Below, one piece after another: positions 48,050 to 57,887 of a DNA stretch of 64,000 bases. Origin of the DNA: Nocardioides speluncae (GTDB lineage: Bacteria > Actinomycetota > Actinomycetes > Propionibacteriales > Nocardioidaceae); contig NZ_QEOO01000036.1 of NCBI RefSeq assembly GCF_003121585.1, forward strand, positions 124,001 to 188,000, read 5' to 3'. The notes below the pieces were generated by a model. It was given only the letters and a program-made list of their open reading frames with translations. It was not told the origin of the DNA and did no database searches. The translations under genes were made by a program, and so were the position numbers. The first letter of the stretch is position 1, and each line of letters begins with the position of its first letter.

Positions 48050-48967
48050 TCAGCGAGGGTTGTCGGCGCGCCAGGCGACGTAGTCGGCGACCGCCGCGGC
48101 GACGTCGTACTCGGGCGCGAACCCGGTCTCCCGGGTGAGCCGAGTGATGTCGAGGTAGGGATCCTCGCCGGGGCCATGCTGGCGGCCGGGCAGGAGGTCC
48201 AGATCCAATCCCGGTGTGACCGCCCGCAGCGCCTCGGTGAGCTCGCGGTTGGTGTACGGGCGGCCGCTCGACACGTTGTAGGTGTCATGCGCCAGGGTGT
48301 CCGCGGTCGTCAGCAGCGCGATCGCTCGGCCGGCGTCCGGTGCGTAGCAGACGTCACCGCCGTCGTCGGCGTACAGCGGCTTCGGCTGCTCGCCGCGGAG
48401 CACCGCGCTGATGTACGGCGGGACGTAGCAGAACGGCGACTCCGGGTCGACGAGCGGACCCCAGACGGTGCCGATCCGCAGGATCACGGGCTGTACGCCG
48501 CTGCCGGCGAGCGCGTTGGTGGTGAGCGGCTCGACCGCCTTCTTGAACGCGATGATCAGGTGCGGCAGCTCGGTCGTCGGCAGGTCGAGCCCTTCGTGCC
48601 ACGGAACCTCGTTCCGGCCGATGTAGGCGCCCAGGCTGCTGGCGACCGCGAACCTGCCCACGCCCCAGGCCCGGGCGGCGTCCAGCGCGTTGAGCAGCCC
48701 GGTCAGGTCGGTCCGGAAGTAGTCGACCGGATCGTCGGGGATGGAGCCGGCAAGGTGCACGATGTCGCTGATCTGGTGGCGGTCACCGAGGGCCAGGAAG
48801 GCGTCCCGGTCGTTGGTGTCGAGCCGTTCCACAGTGACCCGCCCAGCGAGGAACGACGGGACCTCGGCCCGGCGGTGCGAGGTGACCACGACCTCGTGGC
48901 CGAGGTCGACGAGCGCGCGGGCGGTGTGGGCGCCGATCATGCCCAGCCCTCCAGTGACCAGGATCAT
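48050..48967 (-). CDS. NAD(P)-dependent epimerase/dehydratase family protein
   Basis: 305 residues from the ATG at 48967, with GAGGT upstream; the frame is open beyond but that part overlaps the DHFR-like gene. Cofactor motif TGGLGMIGAH, DTNDRD, VHLAGSI, and ASSLGAYIG for the catalytic Ser region. The usual Tyr-x3-Lys is not evident: the expected place reads LIIAFKKAVE, with Ile four before each Lys. It may be a binding or reductase variant. Its start overlaps the true-frame stop of the DHFR-like gene (ATGA), so it is last in a four-gene leftward run. Confidence 0.82.
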   Translation of the reverse strand: MILVTGGLGMIGAHTARALVDLGHEVVVTSHRRAEVPSFLAGRVTVERLDTNDRDAFLALGDRHQISDIVHLAGSIPDDPVDYFRTDLTGLLNALDAARAWGVGRFAVASSLGAYIGRNEVPWHEGLDLPTTELPHLIIAFKKAVEPLTTNALAGSGVQPVILRIGTVWGPLVDPESPFCYVPPYISAVLRGEQPKPLYADDGGDVCYAPDAGRAIALLTTADTLAHDTYNVSSGRPYTNRELTEALRAVTPGLDLDLLPGRQHGPGEDPYLDITRLTRETGFAPEYDVAAAVADYVAWRADNPR

Positions 48968-49568
48968 CGGACCACCTCGTAGTGCAGGTGGGTCACGCCC
49001 GGCGCCGGGATCGCCTGCAGCAGCCGCAGGTGCACGTGCTCGGGAGCTCGTTGAAGAACCGCCGGCCGCCGCCCAGCAAGACTGGAATCTGGTGCAGCAC
49101 CACCTCGTCGACAAGCCCGGCGGCGAGCGCCGCGGTGGCGACCCCGCCGCCCATCAGCCCGATGTCCTTGCCGCCGGCGATCTTGCGCGCCGCGGCGATG
49201 GCGTCCTCGATCCCGGTGGTGACCAGGGTCTGCGCGTCGCTGATCGCGGCTACGGGTCCGTGGCTGAGGACGACGAGTGGTGCCGTCGGGTGGGGGCTGC
49301 CGCCGCCGAAGTTGCTGGAGTGCTCGTAGGTCACGCGCCCCGCGACCGTTGCTCCGTCGCGCTCGGCGAGGGCGTCGAAGAACTGCGCGCTGGGCTCGCT
49401 GAGCTTGAACCCGTCGAACACCTCGCTCGGCGTGTCCCCGTTGAAGTACCAGTCGAAGAGCATCGGCGCGTCACCGAGACCGCGGCCGAACTCTTCTTTG
49501 CCGTCCGGCGTACGGCCGCTGATGTAGCCGTCGACCGAGACGGAGTGGGCACTGATTACCTTGCTCAT
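48964..49568 (-). pseudogene. Frameshifted dihydrofolate reductase family protein (RibD C-terminal-like)
   Basis: Reads as a typical family member from MSKVISAHSVSVDGYISG to PVLLGGGRRFFNELP. Then the frame slips near 49041-49044 (CTCCCGAG, one base short) into a Cys/Arg-rich tail that stops at 48993. With one base restored, the protein continues EHVHLRLLQAIPAPGVTHLH to YEVVR and stops at 48964, overlapping the epimerase start exactly as ATGA. That overlap supports the restored frame. The lesion replaces only the last ~26 residues, so partial function is possible. Family members reduce nitrogen heterocycles or unknown substrates with NADPH. Confidence 0.8.
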
Positions 49569-49594
49569 GTATCTCCTTCTGCTCTGTTGTCTGC

Positions 49595-50923
49595 TCAGAT
49601 GGCTTGCGGGAAGTCGAAGAACCGGTGTGGGTCGTAGCGGCGCTTGACCGCTGCCAGCCGCGGGTAGTTACCGGCGTGGTACGCCGCGGCGCCATCCTCC
49701 AGCGCCGGGTCGGGGAAGTTCGGGTAGACCCGCCCGGTGCCGTCGGTGTGCGCCGTCGCCCAGGAGCGGTCGACCCACGGGTCGGCCGCGTCGGCGATGT
49801 GCTCCAGCAGGAAGCGTGCGCCGCGATGGGCGAAGGCGGTCGCCTCCTCGGCGACCCGGTTGTAGGCGCCACCCATCGCGGTGAACGCGAGCTCTCGGCG
49901 GCCGGAGGTCCTGGGTGCGGCGAGCTGGCGCAGCAGCGAGGCGACGGTCGGCTCCGCCATCGGGGCGGTGAAGAACTCCGACCGGAGCCTTACGGCGTGA
50001 CCGGGTGCCTCGAGCGGGTCGAGGTCGGCGAGGGTGTGCTTCAGCCGGTGGAATGGCAGACCAGCGCGCAGGTCGAGCTCCGGGGTCGCGCCGGCCCGCT
50101 CGGCGAGCTCCCGCAGCAGAGCCCGGGTCGGTTCCTCGTCGAGGGTCGCGGCGCCGACGAGACGGGCCTGGACCGGAGCGCCGGGCTCGGACGTCAGGGT
50201 CAGGTTCACGGTCAGCTCGTCCGGGGCGTCCGGTGCCCAGGCCTGCCAGGCCGCCACCAGCTCCGGAACGCCGGAGTCCGTCCAGCGCGCCTCGATCCGG
50301 GTGGTTAGCGGCTCCGGGACCGCGGCGAACCGGAGCGAGGTGACCACGCCGAACTGACCGCCACCCGCGCCGCGAAGCGCCCAGAACAGGTCGGCGTCGT
50401 GGTCCTCGTCGCACTCCACCACTCGGCCGTCGGCGAGCACCACCTGCGCGCCGACGAGGCGGTCGCAGGTCAGGCCGTGCTGACGGCCGAGCAGCCCGAT
50501 CCCGCCGCCGAGGGTGAGGCCGGCGATGCCGACGGTCGGACCGCACCCGGCCGGGAGGGTGCGGCCCGCGGCGTGCAGGTCGGCGTACACCTGGCCGAGG
50601 CGGGCGCCGGCGCCGATGGTGGCTGTCCCGTCGGCCGCCACGGTGACGCCGGCGAGGCCGGAGGTGTCGAGCACGATCCCGTCGGTCGACGAGCGGCCCG
50701 CGAAGCAGTGCCCGCCGCCGCGCGGGACGAGCCGGTCGCCGCTCGCCGCGGCGTACCCGATGACGGTGACGACGTCCGCGACCGAGTGACACACCACCAC
50801 CAGCCGCGGACGCACGGCCTGGTACGTGGCGTTGACCGGGCGTCGGACCGCGTCGTACGCCGGCGAGTCGGGGCTGAACAGGTCGCCATCGAGTGAGTCG
50901 GCGAGCTCGGCAAGGACTGGCAC
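49595..50923 (-). CDS. FAD-binding oxidoreductase, BBE/berberine-bridge type
   Basis: 442 residues from the GTG at 50923, the first start after the upstream gene. PCMH-type FAD domain with RGGGHCFAGRSS (His for covalent flavin), TIGAGARLGQVY and GPTVGIAGLTLGGGIG; C-terminal BBE segment YPRLAAVKRRYDPHRFFDF. No Cys of the bicovalent class is evident at the usual place. These enzymes oxidise sugars or aromatic and alkaloid-like compounds with O2. It lies 10 bp downstream of the AraC regulator, which probably controls it. Confidence 0.92.
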   Translation of the reverse strand: MPVLAELADSLDGDLFSPDSPAYDAVRRPVNATYQAVRPRLVVVCHSVADVVTVIGYAAASGDRLVPRGGGHCFAGRSSTDGIVLDTSGLAGVTVAADGTATIGAGARLGQVYADLHAAGRTLPAGCGPTVGIAGLTLGGGIGLLGRQHGLTCDRLVGAQVVLADGRVVECDEDHDADLFWALRGAGGGQFGVVTSLRFAAVPEPLTTRIEARWTDSGVPELVAAWQAWAPDAPDELTVNLTLTSEPGAPVQARLVGAATLDEEPTRALLRELAERAGATPELDLRAGLPFHRLKHTLADLDPLEAPGHAVRLRSEFFTAPMAEPTVASLLRQLAAPRTSGRRELAFTAMGGAYNRVAEEATAFAHRGARFLLEHIADAADPWVDRSWATAHTDGTGRVYPNFPDPALEDGAAAYHAGNYPRLAAVKRRYDPHRFFDFPQAI

Positions 50924-50933
50924 AACGCCGAAC

Positions 50934-51788
50934 CTAGGCGCCGGGGCTCCGTCGGTTCTTGAACAAATCGCGCCTGTTCCGGGTCGCGAGGAAAGGCTGG
51001 TACGACGCGACATGATCGTGGCCGCAGCTGCACCGGTCGAGGTCACCGCCGAGCAGTTTGCGTGGGGTCAGGCCGGTCAGCCGGAGGCACTCCCGACTGA
51101 GGTGGGCCTGGTCGGCGTACCCCGTGTCGACCGCGAGCCCGGCCACGCCGTCCGCGCCGGGCCGGCCGGTCGCCGTGGCGCCGGCCTGGGCCAAGGCGAG
51201 GAAGCCCTGGAACCGCAGCGTGCGCTGCAGCGCCTTGGGGCTCATCCCGACCGCGTGCAGGCAGCGGCGGCGCAGCTGGCTGGTGGAGAGAGCCAGGTGC
51301 GTGGCGAGGGTGTCGATGTTGACCGGGTGCCAGGGCATCAGCGCCAGTACGGCGGCACCCACGAGCGGGTCCGGCCGGTTCGCCGCGCGGTACTCCTCGA
51401 CGAGGTGTGCCTGCAGGAACATCAGCGCCCGCTCCGGCGTCCCGGCCGCCGCCATCGCGTCGACCAGGCGTTCCGTCGTACGTCGCCACAGATCGGTCAG
51501 GCTCAGCCGCTGGTCGACCAGGTCGTCGAGCGCGGCCGGCAGCGGTGGCGCGGCCCCAGGATGGAAGCGAACTCCCACGAGCGTGGTGTGTGGGGGCATC
51601 AGCTCCAGCACCGGGCCGGTCAGCGGGCCGAGCAGCCACGGCTCGCCGCCGATCGGGAAGTGGATCTCGATGCCGCCCGTCGGTAGGTGGCGCTGCAGGT
51701 ACGGCGCGTCGCCGGTGCGCTGGGTCCAGACCGTCCGCACCACTCCCGCAAGCTGCGGGAGCGGCGGCCGCTCGACGTAGGACTCCAT
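50934..51788 (-). CDS. AraC-family transcriptional regulator
   Basis: 284 residues. N-terminal AraC-type sensor (LPTGGIEIHFPIGGEPWLLG, then GVRFHPGAAPPL), C-terminal double HTH (HPVNIDTLATHLALSTSQLRR, DTGYADQAHLSREC, LTGLTPRKLL). The tail carries CSCGHDH, possibly metal-binding. It leads the run of BBE oxidoreductase, DHFR-like gene and epimerase, and is divergent from the ABC exporter at 51879. Likely a local activator responding to a small aromatic or drug-like molecule (inference). Confidence 0.9.
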   Translation of the reverse strand: MESYVERPPLPQLAGVVRTVWTQRTGDAPYLQRHLPTGGIEIHFPIGGEPWLLGPLTGPVLELMPPHTTLVGVRFHPGAAPPLPAALDDLVDQRLSLTDLWRRTTERLVDAMAAAGTPERALMFLQAHLVEEYRAANRPDPLVGAAVLALMPWHPVNIDTLATHLALSTSQLRRRCLHAVGMSPKALQRTLRFQGFLALAQAGATATGRPGADGVAGLAVDTGYADQAHLSRECLRLTGLTPRKLLGGDLDRCSCGHDHVASYQPFLATRNRRDLFKNRRSPGA

Positions 51789-51878
51789 TGCCGGTCATCG
51801 TCGCACCTCGGGTGCTCGACCACCGAGGTGCGACTAATCCGGATGAGACTGTCGGAACCGGCGTCTAGGGTCACTTGG

Positions 51879-52832
<954 letters not shown>

Positions 52833-52833
52833 C

Positions 52834-53649
52834 ATGGCTGTCATCGAGAAGGCGGCCGCGCCCGACGCCGCGAGCCCGGAGTTCATCGGGCGCCAGCTCG
52901 ACTACTGGCTGATCGTCTACCGGCGGACCTGGAAGGGCACAGTCATCTCGTCGTTCGTGGCACCGGTCTTCTACGTGCTGGCGATGGGTGTGCTGCTCGG
53001 CGAGTACGTCGATGCCGATCCGGACCAGCTCGACGGCGCCACGTCGTACCTCGCCTTCATCGTGCCGGGTCTGGTCGCCAGCCACGCCATGCAGACCGCG
53101 GTCGGCGAGGTGACCTACCCGGTGATGAGCATGATCAAGTGGCAGAAGGTCTACGACTCGATGCTGGCCACGCCGCTGCGGGTCCCCGACGTGGTCGCCG
53201 CGAACCTGCTGTTCGTGCTGTTCCGGCTGGTCACCACGTGTGGGGTCTTCATGCTCGCGCTGGCGCCGTTCGGGGTCTTCGAGACCTGGTGGGGCGCGGT
53301 GCTGGCGTTCGGCGCGCAGGTGCTGGTCGGGATGGCGTTCGCGGCGCTGGTCTACGGCCTCACCGCCGGGATGAAGTCCGAGGAGGGCTTCGGGCTGATC
53401 TACCGGCTCGGTGTCTTCCCGCTCTTCCTGTTCAGCGGCGCCTTCTTCCCGGTGAGCAACCTCGGCCCGGTCCTCGCCTGGGTCGCCCGGGCCACGCCGC
53501 TGTGGCACGGCGTCAACCTGTCTCGGATGCTGACGCTGGATAACGTCGACTGGTCGCTGGCGGCGGTACACGTGCTGGTGCTGCTCCTGCTCACCGCGTT
53601 CGGCTGGTGGTGGTCGGTACGCCGGCTGACGGCGAGGTTGGTCTCGTGA
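52834..53649 (+). CDS. ABC-2 type permease, first subunit
   Basis: 271 residues from the ATG at 52834, one base after the previous stop. Six spans; ABC-2 signature region near the C-terminus (FLFSGAFFPVSNLGPVLAW, ATPLWHGVNLSRML). NodJ/DrrB-like. Its stop overlaps the next start (GTGA at 53646). Confidence 0.92.
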   Translation: MAVIEKAAAPDAASPEFIGRQLDYWLIVYRRTWKGTVISSFVAPVFYVLAMGVLLGEYVDADPDQLDGATSYLAFIVPGLVASHAMQTAVGEVTYPVMSMIKWQKVYDSMLATPLRVPDVVAANLLFVLFRLVTTCGVFMLALAPFGVFETWWGAVLAFGAQVLVGMAFAALVYGLTAGMKSEEGFGLIYRLGVFPLFLFSGAFFPVSNLGPVLAWVARATPLWHGVNLSRMLTLDNVDWSLAAVHVLVLLLLTAFGWWWSVRRLTARLVS

Positions 53650-54425
53650 GCGACGTCGCGGCGACCGCGCCTGGCGCGCAGATGCTGATCCTGCGCAACT
53701 ACCTGGCATACAAGGGTGCCTGGAAGCTGTTCGTCACCGGGTTCCTGGAGCCCGTGTTCTACCTGTTCTCGATCGGCATCGGTGTCGGTCAGCTGATCGA
53801 CACGTTCGAGTTCAACGGCCAGACCATCCCGTACGCCGAGTTCGTGGCGCCGGGGATGCTGGCGGCCTCGGCGATGAACGGCGCACTGCTGGACTCCACC
53901 TTCAACGTCTTCTTCAAGCTGAAGTACCAACGTCTCTACGACCAGGTGCTGGCCACCCCGCTCACCACCCGCGACGTCGCCGCCGGCGAGATCGCGTGGG
54001 GGCTGATCCGCGGCAGCGTGTACGCCGCGGCGTTCCTGCTGGTGATGACGGCGATGGGCCTGACCGGCTCGTGGTGGGCGATCCTGGCGCTGCCGGCGGC
54101 GGTACTGATCGGGTTCGCCTTCGCGGCGGTCTGCATGGCGCTGGCGACGTACATGAGGAGCTGGCAGGACTTCGACAAGGTCACGCTGGTGCACACGCCG
54201 CTGTTCCTGTTCTCGGCGACGTTCTTCCCGGTGACCGCGTTCGACGGCTGGCTGCGCTGGGTGGTGGAGGCGACGCCGCTGTACCGCGGTGTGGTGCTGT
54301 GCCGCGAGCTGACGACCGGTGCGGTGTCCTCGGCGTCGCTGGTCTCGGTGGCCTACCTGCTGGTGATGGGCGTGGCCGGGCTGCTCGTCGTACGTAAGCG
54401 ACTCGACAGCCTTTTGCTCACCTAG
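53646..54425 (+). CDS. ABC-2 type permease, second subunit
   Basis: 259 residues from the GTG at 53646. Six spans, with FLFSATFFPVTAFDGWLRW and ATPLYRGVVLCREL. Paralogous to the preceding permease, so the exporter is probably an ATPase dimer with a permease heterodimer. Confidence 0.92.
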   Translation: MSDVAATAPGAQMLILRNYLAYKGAWKLFVTGFLEPVFYLFSIGIGVGQLIDTFEFNGQTIPYAEFVAPGMLAASAMNGALLDSTFNVFFKLKYQRLYDQVLATPLTTRDVAAGEIAWGLIRGSVYAAAFLLVMTAMGLTGSWWAILALPAAVLIGFAFAAVCMALATYMRSWQDFDKVTLVHTPLFLFSATFFPVTAFDGWLRWVVEATPLYRGVVLCRELTTGAVSSASLVSVAYLLVMGVAGLLVVRKRLDSLLLT

Positions 54426-54479
54426 GCGACACGCCCTGAGCGCCGCGGCCGCTGCCATGATGGGCGGCATGCGGGGTTC

Positions 54480-54932
54480 TTGGTGTTTGGTGCGATCGTC
54501 GCCTCGGCCGCAGTGATCGTAGGGCTGTGGGCCTTCGAGCCGTGGCGGCTGTTCACCTCCAGTGAGGTCAACGAGGCGGCGCCGTCGAGCAGCCGGGTGC
54601 TCGACAGCGCTGAGTTCGAGGACGCCGAGCACGACACCAACGGCCGGGTGGAGATCCTCGAGCTGGCCGACGGCCGCCGGTTCGTGCGGCTGGAGGAGCT
54701 GGCCTCCTCCGACGGCCCGGACCTGCAGGTGTGGATCACCGACCAGCCCAGCGGCGGCGAGTGGGGCTCCTACGACGACGGTCGCTACGTCAAGCTCGGT
54801 GAGCTGAAGGCGACCCACGGCAACCAGAACTACGAGATCCCCGAGGACGCCGACCTCGACGGCCTGAAGTCGGTCGTCATCTGGTGTGACCGCTTCAACG
54901 TCGCGTTCGGTACCGCACCCGTCACTCTCTGA
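54480..54932 (+). CDS. DM13 domain membrane protein
   Basis: 150 residues from a TTG at 54480. One N-terminal span (AIVASAAVIVGLWAF, then EPWRLFTS), then a DM13 domain (about 45-150) with the conserved SVVIWCDRFNVAFG. DM13 is found in secreted electron-transfer or cytochrome-like proteins; its function is not settled. The start is doubtful: the ATG at 54469 is one base out of frame and would give a better MRG(F)LVFGA start, so a small deletion is possible. Confidence 0.8.
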   Translation: MVFGAIVASAAVIVGLWAFEPWRLFTSSEVNEAAPSSSRVLDSAEFEDAEHDTNGRVEILELADGRRFVRLEELASSDGPDLQVWITDQPSGGEWGSYDDGRYVKLGELKATHGNQNYEIPEDADLDGLKSVVIWCDRFNVAFGTAPVTL

Positions 54933-54981
54933 CCCGAAAACCGGTTCGGCCGGACAGCCGGTCGGCTGGCAGGATCGGCCT

Positions 54982-55608
54982 GTGCCCACCACCAGTCCGC
55001 AGGACGCCACCATCGCCGCATACGCCGAGGACGCGGCCGCCTACCGCGACGCGACCGCCTCCCTGAACCAGCACACCGCACGGCTCGCCGACGCGTTCGC
55101 TGCCGGCCTTCCTGCCGGCGCCCGCGTGCTGGAGGTCGGCAGCGGCGGCGGCCGGGACGCGCTCGCTCTGGAGCAGCGCGGACTGAGCGTACGGCGCACC
55201 GACATCACGCCGGCCTTCGTCGAGCTGCTGCGGGCCGCGGGCCACTCGGCCGACCTGCTCGACCCGCTGCACGACGACCTGACCGACCCCGGCCGGGAGT
55301 CGCCGTACGACGGGGTCTGGGCGAGTGCCTGCCTGCTGCACGTCGCGCGGGCCGACCTGCCGACGGTGCTGCGGCGGCTGGCCGCGGCGACCACTCCGGA
55401 CGGCCTGCTCCATCTCTCGCTCAAGGAAGGCGACGGCGAGCAGTGGTCGACGCACGGCTCGATCGCCGGCGCCCGCCACTTCACCTACTGGCGCGAGGCG
55501 CCGCTGCGCGCCGTACTCGACGAGGTTGGCTGGACGGTGCAGGACGTCGGCCGCTACGAGTCCGCGAACGGCACCGACTGGCTCGACGCGTTCGCGAGCC
55601 GCCGATGA
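54982..55608 (+). CDS. Class I SAM-dependent methyltransferase
   Basis: 208 residues from the GTG at 54982 (CAGGA upstream). SAM motif I VLEVGSGGGRDA, DITPAF for beta-2, and YDGVWASACLLHV for motif II. Its stop overlaps DUF3046 (ATGA at 55605). Substrate unknown; short helical N-terminus typical of small-molecule methyltransferases. Confidence 0.88.
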   Translation: MPTTSPQDATIAAYAEDAAAYRDATASLNQHTARLADAFAAGLPAGARVLEVGSGGGRDALALEQRGLSVRRTDITPAFVELLRAAGHSADLLDPLHDDLTDPGRESPYDGVWASACLLHVARADLPTVLRRLAAATTPDGLLHLSLKEGDGEQWSTHGSIAGARHFTYWREAPLRAVLDEVGWTVQDVGRYESANGTDWLDAFASRR

Positions 55609-55799
55609 GGCACACCGAGTTCTGGGCACGGATGGAGGCGGTGCTGGGACCGGCGTACGCCCGTAGCTGGGCCGAGCAGCAGGTGCTCGCCGACCTGGAG
55701 TCGCGCACCGTGGTCGAGGCGCTCGCCGCCGGCGAGCACCCCAAGGCGGTCTGGGCGGCGGTCTGGCGCCGGCTCGAGCTGCCGGAGTCCGAGCGATGA
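55605..55799 (+). CDS. DUF3046 family protein
   Basis: 64 residues: RHTEFWARMEAVLGPAYARS, QVLADLESRTVVEALAAGE and KAVWAAVWRRLELP match the DUF3046 family. In actinobacteria this small protein is usually coded just before recA-recX; here an MFS gene follows and recA is not in the window. Overlaps both neighbours (ATGA). Confidence 0.9.
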   Translation: MRHTEFWARMEAVLGPAYARSWAEQQVLADLESRTVVEALAAGEHPKAVWAAVWRRLELPESER

Positions 55800-57040
55800 C
55801 CGACACCGTCGCGGTCCAGCGGCGCACGATCCGGACGCTGGTCACCGCCCAGGCGGTCGGCGCCGTCGGCATCACCATCGGCATCGCGACCGCGTCCCTG
55901 CTCGCCAAGGACATCTCCGGATCCGAGAAACAAGCCGGCCTGGCGCAGACCTTCCAGGTCGTCGGCGCCGCGGTCGCGTCGTACCTGCTGGCCCGGATGA
56001 TGGCGCGCCGCGGCCGCCGGATCGGGCTGATGTCCGGCTACCTGATCGGAGCGGTCGGCGCCGGCACCTGCGTGCTGGCCGGAGTCGTGGAGTCGATGGC
56101 GCTGCTGCTGGTGGGGGCCACCATGCTCGGCGCAACGACCGCGGCCAACAACGGCGCCCGGTACGCCGCCACCGACCTGGCCGAGCCGCGGCACCGTGGC
56201 CGCGCGCTGTCGATCGTGGTCTGGGCGACCACCATCGGTGCCGTGGTCGGCCCGAACCTCACCGGCGTCTCGGCCGACGTCGCCGAGGCGCTCTCGATCC
56301 CGGAGCTGACCGGTCCGTTCGCGCTCGGCAGCATCGGCCTGCTGGCGGCCGCGCTGGTGCTGTTCGTGTTCCTGCGACCCGACCCGTTGCTGCTGGCCCA
56401 CGCACAGGCCGGTCTCGACGCCTCACCACCGACCGGCACCTCTTGGGGGCGGGTGCGCTCCGTCCTCGCCACGCGGCCGAGCGTGGCCGCCGCGATCGGC
56501 GGCATGGCCGGCGCGCACGCCGTGATGGTCGCGGTGATGGTGATGACGCCGCTGCACATGGAGCACGGCGGCGCCACGCTGCGGATCATCGGCGTGGTGA
56601 TCAGCCTGCACGTGCTCGGGATGTTCGCGTTCGCTCCGGTGGTCGGCATCGCCTCCGACCGGCTCGGCCGGGCGCCGGTGCTGTGGGCCGGCGGCGGCAT
56701 CCTGCTGGTCGCCCTGCTGCTCTGCGGCGCGGCGCCCGAGGGCAGCTCGTGGGAGATCTTCTCCGGCCTCTTCCTGCTCGGCCTCGGCTGGTCGGCCGCG
56801 ACCGTGGCCGCCTCCACGCTGCTGACCGAGCACTCACCCCTCGACGCCCGCACCGACGTCCAAGGCGCCGCCGACCTGATCATGGGCCTCACCGCGGCGG
56901 TCGCGGGAGGCTTCGCCGGCCTGATCGTCGGCTCGCTGGGCTACGCGTGGCTCAACGGCTTCGCCTCGGTCTTCGCGGTCGGCGTACTCGTTGCCGCCGC
57001 GCTCGCACACCGCCCGGACCCGGTCCTTACGAAAGCCTGA
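55796..57040 (+). CDS. MFS transporter
   Basis: 414 residues, about 12 spans. Motif A-like LLARMMARRGRRIGLMSG between TM2 and TM3, and a second half with ASDRLGRAPVLWAGG. Drug/metabolite exporter class. The start overlaps the DUF3046 stop. Confidence 0.92.
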   Translation: MTDTVAVQRRTIRTLVTAQAVGAVGITIGIATASLLAKDISGSEKQAGLAQTFQVVGAAVASYLLARMMARRGRRIGLMSGYLIGAVGAGTCVLAGVVESMALLLVGATMLGATTAANNGARYAATDLAEPRHRGRALSIVVWATTIGAVVGPNLTGVSADVAEALSIPELTGPFALGSIGLLAAALVLFVFLRPDPLLLAHAQAGLDASPPTGTSWGRVRSVLATRPSVAAAIGGMAGAHAVMVAVMVMTPLHMEHGGATLRIIGVVISLHVLGMFAFAPVVGIASDRLGRAPVLWAGGGILLVALLLCGAAPEGSSWEIFSGLFLLGLGWSAATVAASTLLTEHSPLDARTDVQGAADLIMGLTAAVAGGFAGLIVGSLGYAWLNGFASVFAVGVLVAAALAHRPDPVLTKA

Positions 57041-57092
57041 CGACCGGCCGTCGAGCCTCGTGGTGGCGGCCGCCCGGTGCCACGCTGACTGC

Positions 57093-57887
57093 GTGAGCTC
57101 TTCGGATCGGGCCGACATCGCGGTGATCGGCGGCAGCGGCTTCTATGCGTTCCTCGACGAGCCGGAGCGGGTGACGGTCGAGACGCCGTACGGCGCGCCG
57201 TCCGCGCCGATCGCGGTCGGCGAGCTGGCCGGACGGCGGGTCGCCTTCGTACCGCGGCACGGCGCGGGACACGAGCTCCCGCCGCACCGGGTCAACTACC
57301 GCGCCAACCTGTGGGCGCTTGCCTCGCTCGGGGTGCGCCAGGTGTTGGCGCCGTGCGCGGTCGGCGGGCTGCGCCCGGAGGTCGCGCCCGGGGACATCGT
57401 CGTACCCGACCAGCTCGTCGATCGCACGAGCGGCCGGGTGCAGACGTTCGTGGACAGCGGTGCCGTGCACGTGCCGTTCGCTGACCCCTACTGCCCGCGG
57501 CTGTCCGCGGCGGTGGCTGCCGAGCCGGGGGTGAGCCGCGGCGGCACCATGGTCGTGATCGACGGGCCGAGGTTCTCCACCCGCGCGGAGTCGCGGTGGT
57601 ACGCCGCGCAGGGCTGGTCGTTGGTCAACATGACCGGACACCCCGAGGCCGTGCTGGCCCGGGAGCTGCGGCTCTGCTACGCCGCAGTCGCGCTGGTGAC
57701 CGACATGGACGCGGGCATCGAGGCCGGGGAGGGCGTGGGACAGGCCGAGGTCTTCGCGATGTTCGCGCAGAACGTCGAGCGGCTGAAGGGGATCCTGGCC
57801 GCAGCGATCTCCGAGCTTCCGGACCCGGACGGCTGCGGCTGCTCGGCCTGGGCAGACGGCCTCGACCTCACCTACGAGGCATCGTGA
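57093..57887 (+). CDS. S-methyl-5'-thioadenosine phosphorylase family
   Basis: 264 residues from the GTG at 57093. IGGSGFY, PRHGAGHELPPHRVNYRANL for phosphate binding, VDRTSGRVQTF, GPRFSTRAES and NMTGHPEAVLARE for purine/ribose sites. It splits MTA (or a purine nucleoside) into base and sugar-1-phosphate. Its stop overlaps the epimerase start (GTGA at 57884), so MTA or sugar-1-phosphate handling may serve the same pathway. Confidence 0.92.
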   Translation: MSSSDRADIAVIGGSGFYAFLDEPERVTVETPYGAPSAPIAVGELAGRRVAFVPRHGAGHELPPHRVNYRANLWALASLGVRQVLAPCAVGGLRPEVAPGDIVVPDQLVDRTSGRVQTFVDSGAVHVPFADPYCPRLSAAVAAEPGVSRGGTMVVIDGPRFSTRAESRWYAAQGWSLVNMTGHPEAVLARELRLCYAAVALVTDMDAGIEAGEGVGQAEVFAMFAQNVERLKGILAAAISELPDPDGCGCSAWADGLDLTYEAS

